Assembly (NCBI RefSeq): GCF_024437745.1
Contig: NZ_JANFNY010000046.1
Location: 1-40,957 of the forward strand
Direction of reading: 5' to 3'
Origin: Roseomonas sp. GC11
GTDB taxonomy: Bacteria > Pseudomonadota > Alphaproteobacteria > Acetobacterales > Acetobacteraceae
DNA: 40,957 nt
Position numbers and translations under genes: made by a program. A model generated the notes under the pieces. That model was not told the origin of the DNA. It saw only the letters and a list, made by a program, of their open reading frames with translations, and did no database searches. Of the stretch, positions 15,592 to 24,972 are shown piece by piece; the first letter of the stretch is position 1; every line of letters begins with the position of its first letter.

Positions 15592-17445
15592 TTACCCTGC
15601 CAGCGCCGTTGCCACCTGCCGCGCGAAGGCGGCCGGGTCGCGCGGGGCATCGCCATCCTGCACGCGGGCGAGGTCGAGCAGCAGCCCGGCCATGCCGGCG
15701 AGGTCCTCCGCGCCGCCGGCCTGCGCGGCGAGGCGGCGGATCAGCGGGTGGCGCGGATTGACCTCCAGCACCGGCAGGCCGGCGCCGCTCTCCTGCCCGG
15801 CGCGGCGCAGCAGGCGCTGCATCTGCAGGTCCGGCCCGCCCTTGCCGGCGGCCAGCACCACGGCGCTGTCCACCAGCCGGGTGCTGGCGCGCACCTCGGA
15901 GACGCCGTCCTTCAGCGCCTCGGTCAGCTTCGGCAGCAGGGCGGAGAGATCGGCCGCCGCCTCCGCCGGCTCGGGCAGGGGCAGCCTGTCGAGATCGGCC
16001 GCGCTCTGGGTGACGCTGCGCAGCGGCTTGCCCTCGAAGCTGGCCAGGCGCTCGGGCCAGAAGGCATCGATCTGCTCGGAGAGCAGCAGCACCTCGACGC
16101 CGCGCGCGCGGAAGCCCTCCAGCTGGGGCGACTGCGCCAGCGCCGCCGCATTGTCGCCGGCGAGGAGGTAGATCGCCTCCTGCTCCGGCTTCATGCGGGC
16201 GATGTAGTCGGCCAGCGAGGTCCAACCCTCCACCGCCGAGGAGCGGAAGCGCAGCAGGGCGGCGATTTCCTGCCGGTGCTCGGCATCCTCCCAGATGCCT
16301 TCCTTCAGCACGCCGCCGAAATTCTCCCAGAAGCCCTGGTAGCCCTCGGCCTCCCCCTCGGCCTCCCCCTTGGCCCCCCCCTTGGCGCGGTTCTTCAGCT
16401 CGGCGAGCACGCGGTTGGTCACCGCCTTGCGGATGCGCGCCAGGGCCGGGGTGGATTGCAGCATCTCGCGCGAGACGTTGAGGGGCAGGTCCTCGGTATC
16501 CACCACGCCCTTCACGAAGCGCAGCCAGGGCGGCAGCAGCGCGGCCTCGTCGGTGATGAACATGCGGCGGACATGCAGGCGCAGCCGGCTCTCCCGCTCC
16601 CCCTCCAGCACCTGGAAGGGCTTCATGCCGGGGATGAAGAGCAGCGCGGTGAACTCGACCGTGCCCTCCGCCCGCCAGTGCAGGGTGGACCACGGCGTGT
16701 CGAAGGCATGGGCGACGTGGCGGTAGAACTCGGCGTAATTGTCTTCCGTGATCTCGGCCTTGGGCTTGCGCCAGAGGGCGGTGCCCTCATTGGCCGGCTC
16801 CTCCTCCCCCTCGCGCGTCACGGTGATGGGGATGGTGATGTGGTCCGCCCATTTGCGGATGATGGCCTGGAGCCGCCAGGGGTCCAGGAACTCCTCCGCA
16901 TCGGCCTTCATGTGCAGCACGATGTCGGTGCCGGCCTCGGCGCGCGTGCCGGGGGCCAGGGTATAGTCGCCGCGGCCCTCGGAGGCCCAGATCCAGGCTT
17001 CCTCCGTGCCGGCGCGGCGGGAGGTGACCTCGACGCGCTCCGCCACCATGAAGGCGGAGTAGAAGCCGACGCCGAACTGGCCGATCAGGCTGGGCTTCTC
17101 CGCCGCCGGCGCCTCGGCCAGGGAGCGGGCGAAGGCCAGGGTGCCGGAGCGCGCGATGGTGCCGAGATGCTGCACCAGCTCCGCCTTGCCCATGCCGATG
17201 CCGGGGTCGGACAGCGTCAGGGTGCGCGCGTCCTTGTCCGGGATGATGCGCAGCTTCGCCTCGCCGGGCAGCATCAGGGCGGGGGTGGAAAGCGCCTCGA
17301 AGCGGCGGCGGTCCACCGCATCGGCGGCATTGGCGACCAGCTCGCGCAGGAAGATCTCGCGCTCCGAATAGAGGGCGTGGACGACGAGATCGAGCAGGCG
17401 CCCCACCTCGGCGCCGAATTCATGCCGTTCCAGGGCCTCGCTCAC
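15592..17445 (-). CDS. htpG: Molecular chaperone HtpG (Hsp90 family)
   Basis: A 617-residue bacterial Hsp90, a cytoplasmic ATP-dependent homodimeric chaperone. The N-terminal GHKL ATPase domain shows [20 protein letters not shown] (ATP-binding E and N), DPGIGMGK and [15 protein letters not shown]. The middle domain carries [20 protein letters not shown] and [12 protein letters not shown]. The C-terminal dimerisation domain follows. The start is GTG at 17445 with GGGGAG about 7 bases upstream. A short run (about residues 361-375) is rich in [14 protein letters not shown], from a small direct repeat. It appears monocistronic: a hairpin element follows the stop, and a separate gene with its own 3' hairpin lies upstream. 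Confidence 0.98.
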   Translation of the reverse strand: MSEALERHEFGAEVGRLLDLVVHALYSEREIFLRELVANAADAVDRRRFEALSTPALMLPGEAKLRIIPDKDARTLTLSDPGIGMGKAELVQHLGTIARSGTLAFARSLAEAPAAEKPSLIGQFGVGFYSAFMVAERVEVTSRRAGTEEAWIWASEGRGDYTLAPGTRAEAGTDIVLHMKADAEEFLDPWRLQAIIRKWADHITIPITVTREGEEEPANEGTALWRKPKAEITEDNYAEFYRHVAHAFDTPWSTLHWRAEGTVEFTALLFIPGMKPFQVLEGERESRLRLHVRRMFITDEAALLPPWLRFVKGVVDTEDLPLNVSREMLQSTPALARIRKAVTNRVLAELKNRAKGGAKGEAEGEAEGYQGFWENFGGVLKEGIWEDAEHRQEIAALLRFRSSAVEGWTSLADYIARMKPEQEAIYLLAGDNAAALAQSPQLEGFRARGVEVLLLSEQIDAFWPERLASFEGKPLRSVTQSAADLDRLPLPEPAEAAADLSALLPKLTEALKDGVSEVRASTRLVDSAVVLAAGKGGPDLQMQRLLRRAGQESGAGLPVLEVNPRHPLIRRLAAQAGGAEDLAGMAGLLLDLARVQDGDAPRDPAAFARQVATALAG

Positions 17446-17526
17446 GGTGATTCTCCCCTCGTTGGTTCAGGCGTCAGCGGGGCGCGATATGTGGCGGGTT
17501 GCGCGGCGCTTCAAGCGGGGGAGGCG

Positions 17527-17566
17527 CCGCCGCCGGGGGGAGGGGCATTCCCCGCCCCGGCGGCGG
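17527..17566 (-). terminator. GC-rich hairpin after the pyruvyl transferase gene
   Basis: CCGCCGCCGGGG (17527-17538) pairs perfectly with CCCCGGCGGCGG (17555-17566), with an inner GGGG/CCCC stem. It begins 4 bases beyond the stop codon. There is no T-run, so it may protect the 3' end or act with Rho instead of being an intrinsic terminator. Confidence 0.5.
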
Positions 17567-17570
17567 GGTG

Positions 17571-18683
17571 TCAGTTCGGCAGGTTGGTGGCCACGCCGTT
17601 CTTCGCGAAGAACTCGGTGAAGCGCTTGAAATACTTCTCCTGCACGGCGTTGAAGTGGCGGAAGTCGGCCCGCTCGGCCAGGGCCTCGACGTCGATCGGC
17701 TTGCCCTCCAGCTCCTTGGTCTCGACATGCGGGATGCCGGCCTCGAGCGCCATTTCCCGCGTGCGGGTATCGTGGATGAGGAGCAGCGCCGGGGTGCCCG
17801 CCAGCAGGGAGGAGATGACGCCGTGCAGCCGCATGCCAAAGATGAAGTCGCGCGTGGCGTTGTATTCGATCCAGCTCGGCACGTCGCTGAAGACGCGGGC
17901 ATGCTGCTTCAGGTAGGCGGTGACGCGGGCGGGGTCGTGCTCGCCCAGGAACTCGCCGACCTGCTTGGGCTCATCCGCGCTGGCGGGTTCGCCGCGGGCA
18001 ATGCGCAGCAGGTCGAACTCGGTCTGGGCGATGTAGTCGAAGCCGCGCGAATAGGCCAGGCGCAGCAGCGCCATCCCGATGGAGGGCACCGGCGCGCCCG
18101 TTTCGGGATCCTTGTCAAAGTCTTCATGCCGGGTACCGCTGATGCCGACCTTGGTGGGCTGGGTGGGCACGGTGCGGGTGACGGAGGCGGGGTGCTTCAC
18201 ATGCCACAGCAGCGAGGGGCAGCCGGTGACGACGGCATTCTTGACGCCGTTATGCGCCAGCACCTCGGCGGTGAAGGTGCCGCGCGCGGCGATGCTGTGC
18301 GAACGCTCCGAAACGACGTGCAGGAAGCGCTTGGTGTTGGGGTGCAGGTTTGGGATTTTTCCTGTGAACGACTGTCCGCCGATGCCAACCAGGACCGTAG
18401 GGAGGTCTGCCCTTTCGATGAGACTGGCAAGCTTGCCAGTGTCTCGCTGCGCAATGAGCCAGTTTGCTGCGGGGATGATGATGCCATCATGATTGGCGCG
18501 GACATAATCGGGATCAAATTCCAACCCGCTTGAAGGGGTTTCATGGCAGATAACGCGCCGCAACGCCGAAAAAAACAATAGATTTCCTGTATTGCCGCCC
18601 ACCTCTCGCTCGATACCTTCAAGCGTTGCAGCTGCCTCATTGTTTACGCGAGCGGGACGAGAAGCAAAAAAAGGATTTCGCAT
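17571..18683 (-). CDS. Polysaccharide pyruvyl transferase family protein
   Basis: A 370-residue protein of the family that adds ketal-linked pyruvate to sugars of surface polysaccharides. The N-terminal glycine motif is GGNTGNLLFFSA (29-40), and the C-terminal half contains FIFGMRLHGVISSLLAGTPA, the conserved nucleotide-recognition-like region of this GT-B-like fold. Length is normal. The gene is divergent from an unnamed NCEFG-motif protein, with rhamnose genes 1.3 kb further on, consistent with exopolysaccharide or capsule decoration. The 5' part and upstream region are AT-richer than the rest of the window, a sign of possible transfer. Cytoplasmic; the pyruvate donor would be phosphoenolpyruvate. 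Confidence 0.87.
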   Translation of the reverse strand: MRNPFFASRPARVNNEAAATLEGIEREVGGNTGNLLFFSALRRVICHETPSSGLEFDPDYVRANHDGIIIPAANWLIAQRDTGKLASLIERADLPTVLVGIGGQSFTGKIPNLHPNTKRFLHVVSERSHSIAARGTFTAEVLAHNGVKNAVVTGCPSLLWHVKHPASVTRTVPTQPTKVGISGTRHEDFDKDPETGAPVPSIGMALLRLAYSRGFDYIAQTEFDLLRIARGEPASADEPKQVGEFLGEHDPARVTAYLKQHARVFSDVPSWIEYNATRDFIFGMRLHGVISSLLAGTPALLLIHDTRTREMALEAGIPHVETKELEGKPIDVEALAERADFRHFNAVQEKYFKRFTEFFAKNGVATNLPN

Positions 18684-18894
18684 TGTATTCTCTCGGCTCT
18701 TCTTCGACTAAAAAGCAGCATAAATTCCTATGTTGGTCGTGTCAATTTACTGTTCTTCTCGCCCGCGCGAGTGTGATGCTGGTTGTAGCGGGGAGAGGCT
18801 TCGCCGCCGGTTGCTGGCTGCTGCGCTCTGGAATTTTTTGAGGCATGCTGCACGCGCTTGCTATGTTGATGGCCGTTTGCTGAGGAGTAGGATT

Positions 18895-19587
18895 ATGTCC
18901 GATATGGGTGCGATTTCGTATCTAAATTATTTTGAAAGTTTTGGATCGAATTGCGAGTTTGGTTTTGTCCAAGAGCGCGCGGGGGTCGATATTGGCACGC
19001 TCTTCCGGTGGGCTGAGATCCTCTCTACCCAGGCTCTGATCAAACTGATTCGTGCTGATTTTGAAAATATTTATGCCTTTGAGAATCTTTTTCCTTTTAA
19101 TGCTGGAATGGTTTTTGACCAGTCTTGTGACGTGGCGTGGCACAGCAAACTTCGCTCTGAATTGACGAATCCGCACGGTGCCACGCCGGCGGAGCGCTTC
19201 ACCTTTTTGCTGTCCGAGGCGGAACGCAGAGCAATTTGGGAAGCGGAAATGGGCAAGGTGCAGCACCTGCTGCGGCGGACGCGCAAGCAACTCTCGGAGG
19301 GGCGGCACATCTACGTTCACAAGCCGCGCCTCGTGCAGACCACCAGCGAGGCTGATGTCCTTGAACTGCATGATGTGATCAAGGCGGCGGGCGGTTCCGT
19401 GCTGCTCTATGTCTCAGTGGCGGAGGATCCTGCCGAGGCCGGCTCTGTCCGCATGCTTCGCCCTGGCCTGATCCATGGCAGAATCGACCGCTTTGCCCCA
19501 GGCAGCAACGCGCGTGATATTTCTTATGACACGTGGCTGAAGCTCTGCGCCGGCGCGCTGGAACTGAGTCAACAGCAATACGCCTGA
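18895..19587 (+). CDS. Uncharacterised protein with SNCEFGFVQ motif, in a glycan locus
   Basis: I do not recognise a named function. The product is 230 residues with no signal peptide or membrane segment. The N-terminal motif YFESFGSNCEFGFVQERAG (residues 12-30) resembles the (L/F)G-x-NCEFG-x-VQ opening of unnamed proteins I associate with polysaccharide loci of alphaproteobacteria. It is faintly like the SxGxNC start of papain-like DUF1796 proteins, so the cysteine may be catalytic (speculative). The ATG at 18895 has GAGGAG 8 bases upstream. The first 250 bases are visibly AT-richer than the surroundings, suggesting acquisition. It is divergent from the pyruvyl transferase and upstream of the rhamnose operon. 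Confidence 0.75.
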   Translation: MSDMGAISYLNYFESFGSNCEFGFVQERAGVDIGTLFRWAEILSTQALIKLIRADFENIYAFENLFPFNAGMVFDQSCDVAWHSKLRSELTNPHGATPAERFTFLLSEAERRAIWEAEMGKVQHLLRRTRKQLSEGRHIYVHKPRLVQTTSEADVLELHDVIKAAGGSVLLYVSVAEDPAEAGSVRMLRPGLIHGRIDRFAPGSNARDISYDTWLKLCAGALELSQQQYA

Positions 19588-19992
19588 AGGCTGGGGGAGG
19601 GCCTCTCTCCCGCTTCGCCAAGCCGCGCCGGAGTGCGTGCCACGGCCGGGGCGCTGGACCATCGCCGGAAGCCATCAGGGGTGCTTCATCTCTTGGTTGA
19701 TGAGGGGGCTGCGGCTGCCCTGGATGCGGGGTGGGTGGGGTGCGCCGGCAACCAAGCGTGATCCTGATCATGAATTTTTTCTGCGCGGGTGAGAAAGGAT
19801 CAAATTATCGTGTCGTCTCTGGTGTAAAGATCAAGGATGGACAGCCGACCCTGTTCCAGATCAATTTTTGCAATCAGGCAACTCTCACAAGGGCTCTGGA
19901 TATACATGGATTCGGCGGTGGCGGCTTTTGTCCGGTCTGGGGCGTTGGTGTCGGAGGCTTCGTCGCGGAACTTCTCCCTGCGGCGCTTCTCC
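19588..19992. other. 405-bp region without a convincing gene
   Basis: Base composition switches from GC-rich (to about 19770) to AT-richer (19770-19900). Short open frames on both strands show no recognisable motif, and I see no hairpin terminator or insertion-sequence ends. The promoter of the rhamnose operon is probably in the AT-richer part. In-frame ATG (19906) and GTG (19948) codons upstream of rfbC could extend that gene into this region. Confidence 0.5.
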
Positions 19993-20523
19993 ATGGAAGG
20001 CCCTGTCCTTGTATCGACGCGGCGCTTCGGCGATGCCCGTGGCTATTTCTCTGAGACCTGGAGCGCGCGTGACCTCGCCGCCTGCGGTCTGGCGGCGGAG
20101 TTCGTGCAGGACAATTTCTCCACCTCCGCCCCCGTCGGCACGCTGCGCGGCCTGCATTTCCAGATCCAGCCCGACCCGCAGGACAAGCTGGTGCGCTGCC
20201 TGCGCGGCCGCATCCTCGATGTCGCGGTCGATCTGCGCCGCGCCTCGCCCACCTATGGCCAGCATGTGGCGGTGGAGCTGTCGGCCGAGAACGGGCTGCA
20301 GCTCTTCGTCCCCGTCGGCTTCGCGCATGGCTTCTGCACCCTCGAGCCGGATTGCGAGGTGGCCTACAAGGTGACCGGCTACTATTCCCCCGCCTGCGAC
20401 AAGGGCGTGGCCTGGGATGACCCGGATCTGGCCATCGACTGGCCGCTGCCGCCCGGCGGGCCCGTGCTGTCCGACAAGGACAGCCGCCAGCCGAAGCTGG
20501 CCGAACTTCCCGCCTATTTCTGA
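19993..20523 (+). CDS. rfbC: dTDP-4-dehydrorhamnose 3,5-epimerase
   Basis: A 176-residue cupin-fold epimerase that inverts C3 and C5 of dTDP-4-keto-6-deoxyglucose, the third step of dTDP-L-rhamnose synthesis. Visible motifs: [12 protein letters not shown], then [20 protein letters not shown] containing the catalytic His, then [14 protein letters not shown] and [14 protein letters not shown], then the active-site Tyr region YKVTGYYSP. The family usually has about ten more residues at the N-terminus, and [18 protein letters not shown] reads on naturally upstream, so the true start may be ATG 19906 or GTG 19948. None of the candidates has a strong ribosome site. First gene of rfbC-B-D-A; rfbB starts 26 bp downstream. 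Confidence 0.93.
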   Translation: MEGPVLVSTRRFGDARGYFSETWSARDLAACGLAAEFVQDNFSTSAPVGTLRGLHFQIQPDPQDKLVRCLRGRILDVAVDLRRASPTYGQHVAVELSAENGLQLFVPVGFAHGFCTLEPDCEVAYKVTGYYSPACDKGVAWDDPDLAIDWPLPPGGPVLSDKDSRQPKLAELPAYF

Positions 20524-20549
20524 TCGCCGCCTACTCGAGGAGAATACCC

Positions 20550-21626
20550 ATGCGCATCCTGGTCACCGGCGGCGCCGGCTTCATCGGCTCGGCCCTGGTG
20601 CGGCGCCTGGTCCTGCAGGAGCAGACCGAGGCCGTGCTGGTCGTCGACAAGCTGACCTATGCGGGCGAGCGGCGCAGCCTGCGCGACTGTGAGGGCAAGC
20701 CGGGCTTCGGCTTCCTCCAGGCCGATATCGCCGATGCCGAGGCGATGGCGAAGGCCTTCGCCGAGTTCCGGCCGGATGCGGTGATGCACCTCGCCGCCGA
20801 GAGCCATGTGGACCGCTCCATCGCGGGTGCAGCGCCCTTCATCCACACCAACATCGTCGGCACCTTCACCCTGCTGGAGGCGGCGCGCGCCTACTGGAAC
20901 GCGCTGCCGGCCGAGCAGCGCGCGGGCTTCCGCTTCCTGCACATCTCGACGGATGAGGTGTTCGGCTCGCTCGGCGCCACCGGCCTCTTCACCGAGACGA
21001 CGCCCTATTCGCCGCGCTCGCCCTACTCGGCCAGCAAGGCGGGGTCGGACCATCTCGTCGCCGCCTGGCACGAGACCTACGGCCTGCCGACGCTGATGAC
21101 CAACTGCTCCAACAATTACGGCCCCTTCCACTTCCCCGAGAAGCTGATCCCGCTCACCATCCTCAACGCGCTGGATGGCAAGGCCCTGCCCGTCTACGGC
21201 AAGGGCGAGAATGTGCGGGACTGGCTCTTCGTCGAGGACCACGTGGCCGCGCTCATCACCGTGCTGCGCCGGGGCAAGGTGGGCGAGACCTACAATGTCG
21301 GCGGCAATTCGGAGCGGCAGAACATCCAGGTCGTGCAGGCCATCTGCGACACGCTGGACCGCCTGCGCCCCGATGCCGCCGGCCCGCACCGCCGCCTGAT
21401 CAGCTTCGTCGCCGACCGCCCGGGCCATGATGCGCGCTACGCCATCGACGCCAGCAAGCTGAAGCGCGAACTCGGCTGGGAGCCGGCCGAGAATTTCGAG
21501 AGCGGGCTGGAGAAGACCATCCGCTGGTATCTCGACAACAGCTGGTGGTGGCAGCCGCTGCGCGAGCGCGTCTATAGCGGCGAGCGCATCGGCCTGCTGG
21601 CCGAGCCGGCGAAGGCGGCCTCCTGA
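20550..21626 (+). CDS. rfbB: dTDP-glucose 4,6-dehydratase
   Basis: A 358-residue extended short-chain dehydrogenase that converts dTDP-glucose to dTDP-4-keto-6-deoxyglucose with bound NAD. The nucleotide motif is [20 protein letters not shown], the catalytic TDE triad is in [12 protein letters not shown] and the YxxxK motif is in [23 protein letters not shown] and [18 protein letters not shown] are family signatures. GAGGAG lies 7 bases before the ATG. Its stop overlaps the rfbD start (TGATG), so the two are translationally coupled. Confidence 0.98.
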   Translation: MRILVTGGAGFIGSALVRRLVLQEQTEAVLVVDKLTYAGERRSLRDCEGKPGFGFLQADIADAEAMAKAFAEFRPDAVMHLAAESHVDRSIAGAAPFIHTNIVGTFTLLEAARAYWNALPAEQRAGFRFLHISTDEVFGSLGATGLFTETTPYSPRSPYSASKAGSDHLVAAWHETYGLPTLMTNCSNNYGPFHFPEKLIPLTILNALDGKALPVYGKGENVRDWLFVEDHVAALITVLRRGKVGETYNVGGNSERQNIQVVQAICDTLDRLRPDAAGPHRRLISFVADRPGHDARYAIDASKLKRELGWEPAENFESGLEKTIRWYLDNSWWWQPLRERVYSGERIGLLAEPAKAAS

Positions 21627-22543
21627 TGAAGGTCCTGGTTGCCGGGCGCCTCGGCCAGGTGGCGCAGGCCCTGCTGCGCGCCCTGCCGCCCGATGGGCAT
21701 GAGGTGGTGGCGCTGGAGCCGCCCGAGCTGGATCTGACCAGCCGCGAGAGCATCGCCGCCGCCGTCGCGGCCGCGAAGCCGGATCTCGTCGTCAACGCCG
21801 CCGCCTATACGGCGGTGGACAAGGCGGAGAGCGATGCCGCCCTGGCCTATGCCGTCAACCGTGACGGCGCGGGCTGGCTGGCGGCCGAGGCGGCGGCCAT
21901 CGGCGTGCCCTTCGTGCATTTCTCCACCGACTATGTCTTCCCCGGCGAGCAGGGCGCGCCCTATCGCGAGACGGACCCGACCAGCCCGCTCGGCGTCTAT
22001 GGCGCCTCGAAGCTGGAAGGCGAGCAGGCGGTGCTGGCGGCCAATCCGCGCAGCGTCATCCTGCGCACCGCCTGGGTCTGCTCGCCGGACGGGCACAACT
22101 TCGTCAGGACGATGCTGCGCCTGGCCGCGACGCGGGACGAGGTGGGTGTGGTGGCCGACCAGCATGGCGCCCCCACCTTCGCCGCCGACCTCGCCGCGGC
22201 GGTGCGCGCCATGGCCCCGGCCCTGGTGGCGGCGCCGGCGGGGGATGCGCGCTTCGGCGTCTTCCACCTGACGGGCATGCCCCATACCACCTGGCACGGC
22301 TTCGCCGAGGCGATCTTCGCCGGCGCCGCCGCGCGCGGGCACAAGGTGCCGCGGCTCAAGGCCATCGCCACCGCGGACTACCCGACCCCGGCGCGCCGCC
22401 CGGCCGATGGCCGGCTGGACTGCGCGAAGCTCGCCGCCGTGCACGGTTTCGCCGCGCCGGACTGGCGCCTCGCCCTCTCTGACACGCTCGACACGCTGAT
22501 CGGCCCCACCCTGACCGCCGCCGCGCCGCAGGAGACCAAGTGA
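21626..22543 (+). CDS. rfbD: dTDP-4-dehydrorhamnose reductase
   Basis: A 305-residue NAD(P)H-dependent reductase performing the last step of dTDP-L-rhamnose synthesis. The N-terminus [20 protein letters not shown] is a variant of the usual GxxGQLG nucleotide motif. [38 protein letters not shown] and [12 protein letters not shown] (YxxxK) are characteristic. It overlaps rfbB by one base and ends one base before rfbA, so all three are tightly coupled in the operon. Confidence 0.96.
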   Translation: MKVLVAGRLGQVAQALLRALPPDGHEVVALEPPELDLTSRESIAAAVAAAKPDLVVNAAAYTAVDKAESDAALAYAVNRDGAGWLAAEAAAIGVPFVHFSTDYVFPGEQGAPYRETDPTSPLGVYGASKLEGEQAVLAANPRSVILRTAWVCSPDGHNFVRTMLRLAATRDEVGVVADQHGAPTFAADLAAAVRAMAPALVAAPAGDARFGVFHLTGMPHTTWHGFAEAIFAGAAARGHKVPRLKAIATADYPTPARRPADGRLDCAKLAAVHGFAAPDWRLALSDTLDTLIGPTLTAAAPQETK

Positions 22544-22544
22544 G

Positions 22545-23426
22545 ATGAAGGGTATCGTCCTCGCCGGCGGCTCCGGCACGCGGCTGCACCCCGCCACGCT
22601 GGCGGTGAACAAGCAGCTCCTGCCGGTTTATGACAAGCCGATGGTCTACTACCCGATCTCGGTGCTGATGCTGGCCGGCATCCGCGAGATCCTGATCATC
22701 ACCGCGCCCGAATTCCTCGGCATGTACGAGAAGCTGCTGGGCGATGGCAGCCAGTTCGGCGTCTCCTTCACCTATGCGGTGCAGCCGAAGCCGGAGGGCC
22801 TCGCGCAGGCCTTCATCATCGGCCGCGACTTCGTGGGCCAGGACAGCGTGGCGCTCGTCCTCGGCGACAACATCTTCTACGGCGCCGGCCTGTCCGACCT
22901 GATGCGCAGCGCGCGGGAACGCGCCAAGGGCGCCACCGTCTTCGCCTATCATGTGGACGACCCGGAGCGCTATGGCGTGGTGGAGTTCGACGCGGCGGGC
23001 CGCGCCCTGTCGATCGTCGAGAAGCCGCCGCAGCCGCGCTCCAACTGGGCGGTGACGGGGCTGTATTTCTACGACAACCGCGTGCTCGACATCGCCGCCG
23101 CCGTGAAGCCCTCGCCGCGCGGCGAGCTGGAGATCACCGATGTCAACCTCGCCTATCTGGAGGCGGGGGAGCTGCAGGTGGAGCAGCTCGGCCGTGGCTA
23201 TGCCTGGCTCGACACCGGCACGCATGATTCGCTGCTCGATGCCGGCGAGTTCGTCCGCGCCATCCAGCAGCGCCAGGGCCTGCCGATCGCCTCGCTGGAG
23301 GAAATCGCCTTCCTGAACGGCTTCATCGGCGTGGAGCAGCTGCGGACGCGCGGCCGGCTCTTCGCCAAGACCGCCTATGGCCAGCATCTGCTCCGCCTGG
23401 CCGACGAGGCCGAGCGCGCCGCCTGA
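22545..23426 (+). CDS. rfbA: Glucose-1-phosphate thymidylyltransferase
   Basis: A 293-residue nucleotidyltransferase that makes dTDP-glucose, the first step of the rhamnose pathway. The signature [20 protein letters not shown], followed by [20 protein letters not shown], is plain, as are LGDNIFYG and [19 protein letters not shown]. It starts one base after the rfbD stop (TGAGATG) and closes the operon; a hairpin follows at 23435. The product probably feeds lipopolysaccharide or exopolysaccharide assembly together with the pyruvyl transferase upstream (context inference). Confidence 0.98.
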   Translation: MKGIVLAGGSGTRLHPATLAVNKQLLPVYDKPMVYYPISVLMLAGIREILIITAPEFLGMYEKLLGDGSQFGVSFTYAVQPKPEGLAQAFIIGRDFVGQDSVALVLGDNIFYGAGLSDLMRSARERAKGATVFAYHVDDPERYGVVEFDAAGRALSIVEKPPQPRSNWAVTGLYFYDNRVLDIAAAVKPSPRGELEITDVNLAYLEAGELQVEQLGRGYAWLDTGTHDSLLDAGEFVRAIQQRQGLPIASLEEIAFLNGFIGVEQLRTRGRLFAKTAYGQHLLRLADEAERAA

Positions 23427-23434
23427 TGCGCCGG

Positions 23435-23457
23435 GGGCGCCCCACAGCCGGGCGCCC
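23435..23457. terminator. Hairpin after the rhamnose operon
   Basis: GGGCGCCC occurs twice (23435-23442 and 23450-23457). Each copy is self-complementary, and together they form an 8-bp stem with a 7-nt loop, followed by TCCTTTCCC. It starts 8 bases past the rfbA stop and lies in the gap between convergent genes, so it probably serves both directions. Confidence 0.5.
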
Positions 23458-23485
23458 TCCTTTCCCGGCTTTCGCCCCTCTCCCC

Positions 23486-24343
23486 TCAGGCCTCCGCCGT
23501 CCGGGCGGCCCAGCGGCGCGCATCGCGGTGCATCGCCCAGGCCTTGGTGAACTCCGCCCCCAGCAGGAAGATCTGCGCCGAGTAGTAGATCCAGAGCAGC
23601 ACGATCACGGCCGAACCGGCGGCGCCGTAGGTGGAGCCGATGGCGCTGCTGCCGAGGTAGAGGCCGATCAGCGTCTTGCCGAGGTTGAACATCAGCGTCG
23701 TCGCCAGGGCGCCCACCGCCACGTCGCGCCATTCCAGCTTGCGGTCGGGCAGGATCTTGTAGATGGCGGCGAAGAGCAGGGCGACCAGGGCGAAGGACAT
23801 CACCGCATTGCCCAGGCGCACCGCCACCGCCACGGCGGGCAGGCGGCCATCCAGCGCATGGCCCAGCGCCGCGAGCGCCGCGCTCACCACCAGCGAGACC
23901 AGCAGCAGGAAGCCCAGCGCCGCCACCAGCCCGAGGCTCGCCGCCCGCGCCCGCAGCAGGTGGGACAGGCTGGTGCGCGGCTCGGTGCGCCAGATGCGGT
24001 TCAGGCTGGCCTGGATCTCGCCGAAGACGCCGCTGGCCGTCAGCAGCAGCGTGGCCAGCCCGAACAGGCTGGCGAGCAGCCCGGATTTGGGGTTGGAGGC
24101 GCTGAGGATGATGCCCTGCACCATCTCCGCCCCCGCCGGCCCCATCAGCCCGCCCAACTGCCCGACGATGGCCCCCCGCGCCGCCTCCTCGCCGAAGACG
24201 CTGCCCGCGATGGCGATGGCGATGAGCAGGACGGGCGCCAGCGATGTCACGGTGTAGAACGCGATCGCCGCGCCCCGGCTCAGCGCGTCATCCTCGATGA
24301 AGCCCAGCACGGTCTGCCGGGCCAGCCACCACGCCTTGCGCAT
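23486..24343 (-). CDS. YihY/BrkB-family inner-membrane protein
   Basis: A 285-residue integral membrane protein with about six hydrophobic segments. Family landmarks are DDALSRGAAIAFYTVTSLAP near the N-terminus, the SGVFGEIQASLNRIW region and VIVLLWIYYSAQIFLLGAEF near the C-terminus. The family was once called ribonuclease BN in error; the real function is unknown, with transport or envelope roles suggested. The ATG at 24343 starts at the conserved MRKAWWLARQ; GGAG lies about 10 bases upstream. It is divergent from a MAPEG gene, and a partial AT-rich repeat lies in the shared promoter region. Confidence 0.9.
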   Translation of the reverse strand: MRKAWWLARQTVLGFIEDDALSRGAAIAFYTVTSLAPVLLIAIAIAGSVFGEEAARGAIVGQLGGLMGPAGAEMVQGIILSASNPKSGLLASLFGLATLLLTASGVFGEIQASLNRIWRTEPRTSLSHLLRARAASLGLVAALGFLLLVSLVVSAALAALGHALDGRLPAVAVAVRLGNAVMSFALVALLFAAIYKILPDRKLEWRDVAVGALATTLMFNLGKTLIGLYLGSSAIGSTYGAAGSAVIVLLWIYYSAQIFLLGAEFTKAWAMHRDARRWAARTAEA

Positions 24344-24400
24344 GAGTGTTTTTCTCCACCTGCGCCGAACGCGGCCCCGGTATTTCCGTTGCTCCGGCAG

Positions 24401-24436
24401 AAAAAAATTTTTTGGTTCTTTTTTCCAAAAAAGAAC
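24401..24436. repeat. Half copy of the hairpin-ended dyad element
   Basis: A run of A and T followed by TTTTTTGGTTCTTTTTT, CC, AAAAAAGAAC matches the right end of the elements at 10021-10138 and 15463-15583. The perfect 10-bp stem-loop is 24415-24436. The left end and the central palindrome are missing. It sits between two divergent starts, where a terminator would be unexpected. Confidence 0.7.
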
Positions 24437-24461
24437 ATTCCCTGTGGAGTCGCCCGCCGTG

Positions 24462-24845
24462 ATGCTGCCCCTCACCACCTTTTACGCGGCCCTGCTGGGC
24501 CTGCTGTTCCTGGCCCTGTCCGTGGCGGTGTCCATGGGCCGCGCCCGCTACCGGGCGCATCACGGCGATGCCGGGCAGCCGCGCCTGCAGCGCCTCATCC
24601 GCATCCAGGCCAATTTCGCCGAGTATGTCCCGCTCACCCTGCTGCTGATCGGGCTGAACGAGGCCGCGGGCACCGCGCCCGCCCTGGTGCGCGCCCTGCT
24701 GCTGGCCCTGCTGGTGGCGCGCCTGATGCATCCCTTCGGCATGCTGGCGCCGGAGGCCTCGCCGGCGCAATTCGCCCTGCGTGCCCCGGCCATCCTGGCC
24801 AATTGGGCGATTCTGCTGCTGGCCGCGCTGCTGCTGCTGGCCTGA
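24462..24845 (+). CDS. MAPEG-family membrane protein
   Basis: A 127-residue protein with four hydrophobic segments, of the MAPEG group (membrane-associated eicosanoid and glutathione metabolism; bacterial relatives include YecN). The signature is in RLQRLIRIQANFAEYVPLTL followed by LLIGLNEAAG, where the RxQxNxxEYVP pattern marks glutathione-dependent members. ATG 24462 was chosen, with GGAG about 12 bases upstream; a GTG 3 bases earlier is equally possible. The function in bacteria is usually unknown. It ends facing the RlmM-like gene across a hairpin repeat. Confidence 0.85.
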   Translation: MLPLTTFYAALLGLLFLALSVAVSMGRARYRAHHGDAGQPRLQRLIRIQANFAEYVPLTLLLIGLNEAAGTAPALVRALLLALLVARLMHPFGMLAPEASPAQFALRAPAILANWAILLLAALLLLA

Positions 24846-24877
24846 GAGGCAGGTGGGACAACGCCGCGCCGGTTGAT

Positions 24878-24957
24878 GAGAGGGGCTTTGCCCCTCTCTG
24901 CACCTGCGCGGCAGTGCCGCGCAGCCACCAAAGGCCTGAGGCCTTTGGAAACCCATC
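24878..24957. repeat. Three-hairpin repeat between convergent genes, related to the 3.4-kb cluster
   Basis: Hairpins at 24878-24898 (GAGAGGGGC, TTT loop), 24904-24924 (CTGCGCGGC, AGT loop) and 24928-24948 (CCAAAGGCCT/AGGCCTTTGG). The last one plus AAACCCATC (24928-24957) is the exact reverse complement of 3461-3490. The order of modules is similar to 3396-3525, and the middle GC stem is replaced by an unrelated one. Confidence 0.85.
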
Positions 24958-24972
24958 CGCCGGTTGCGCCTC

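Noticed and set aside
15361-17916. An 851-codon open frame on the plus strand opposite htpG
   Set aside because: HtpG is unmistakable on the minus strand, and the plus-strand product has no motif or ribosome site.
19588-19992. Transposase remnant or small gene upstream of rfbC
   Set aside because: Short frames on both strands show no transposase motif, terminal repeats or target duplications; the 64-codon minus-strand frame has no supporting signal.
23486-24343. Ribonuclease BN
   Set aside because: This is an old naming error for YihY-family proteins; the sequence is a multi-pass membrane protein without nuclease motifs.
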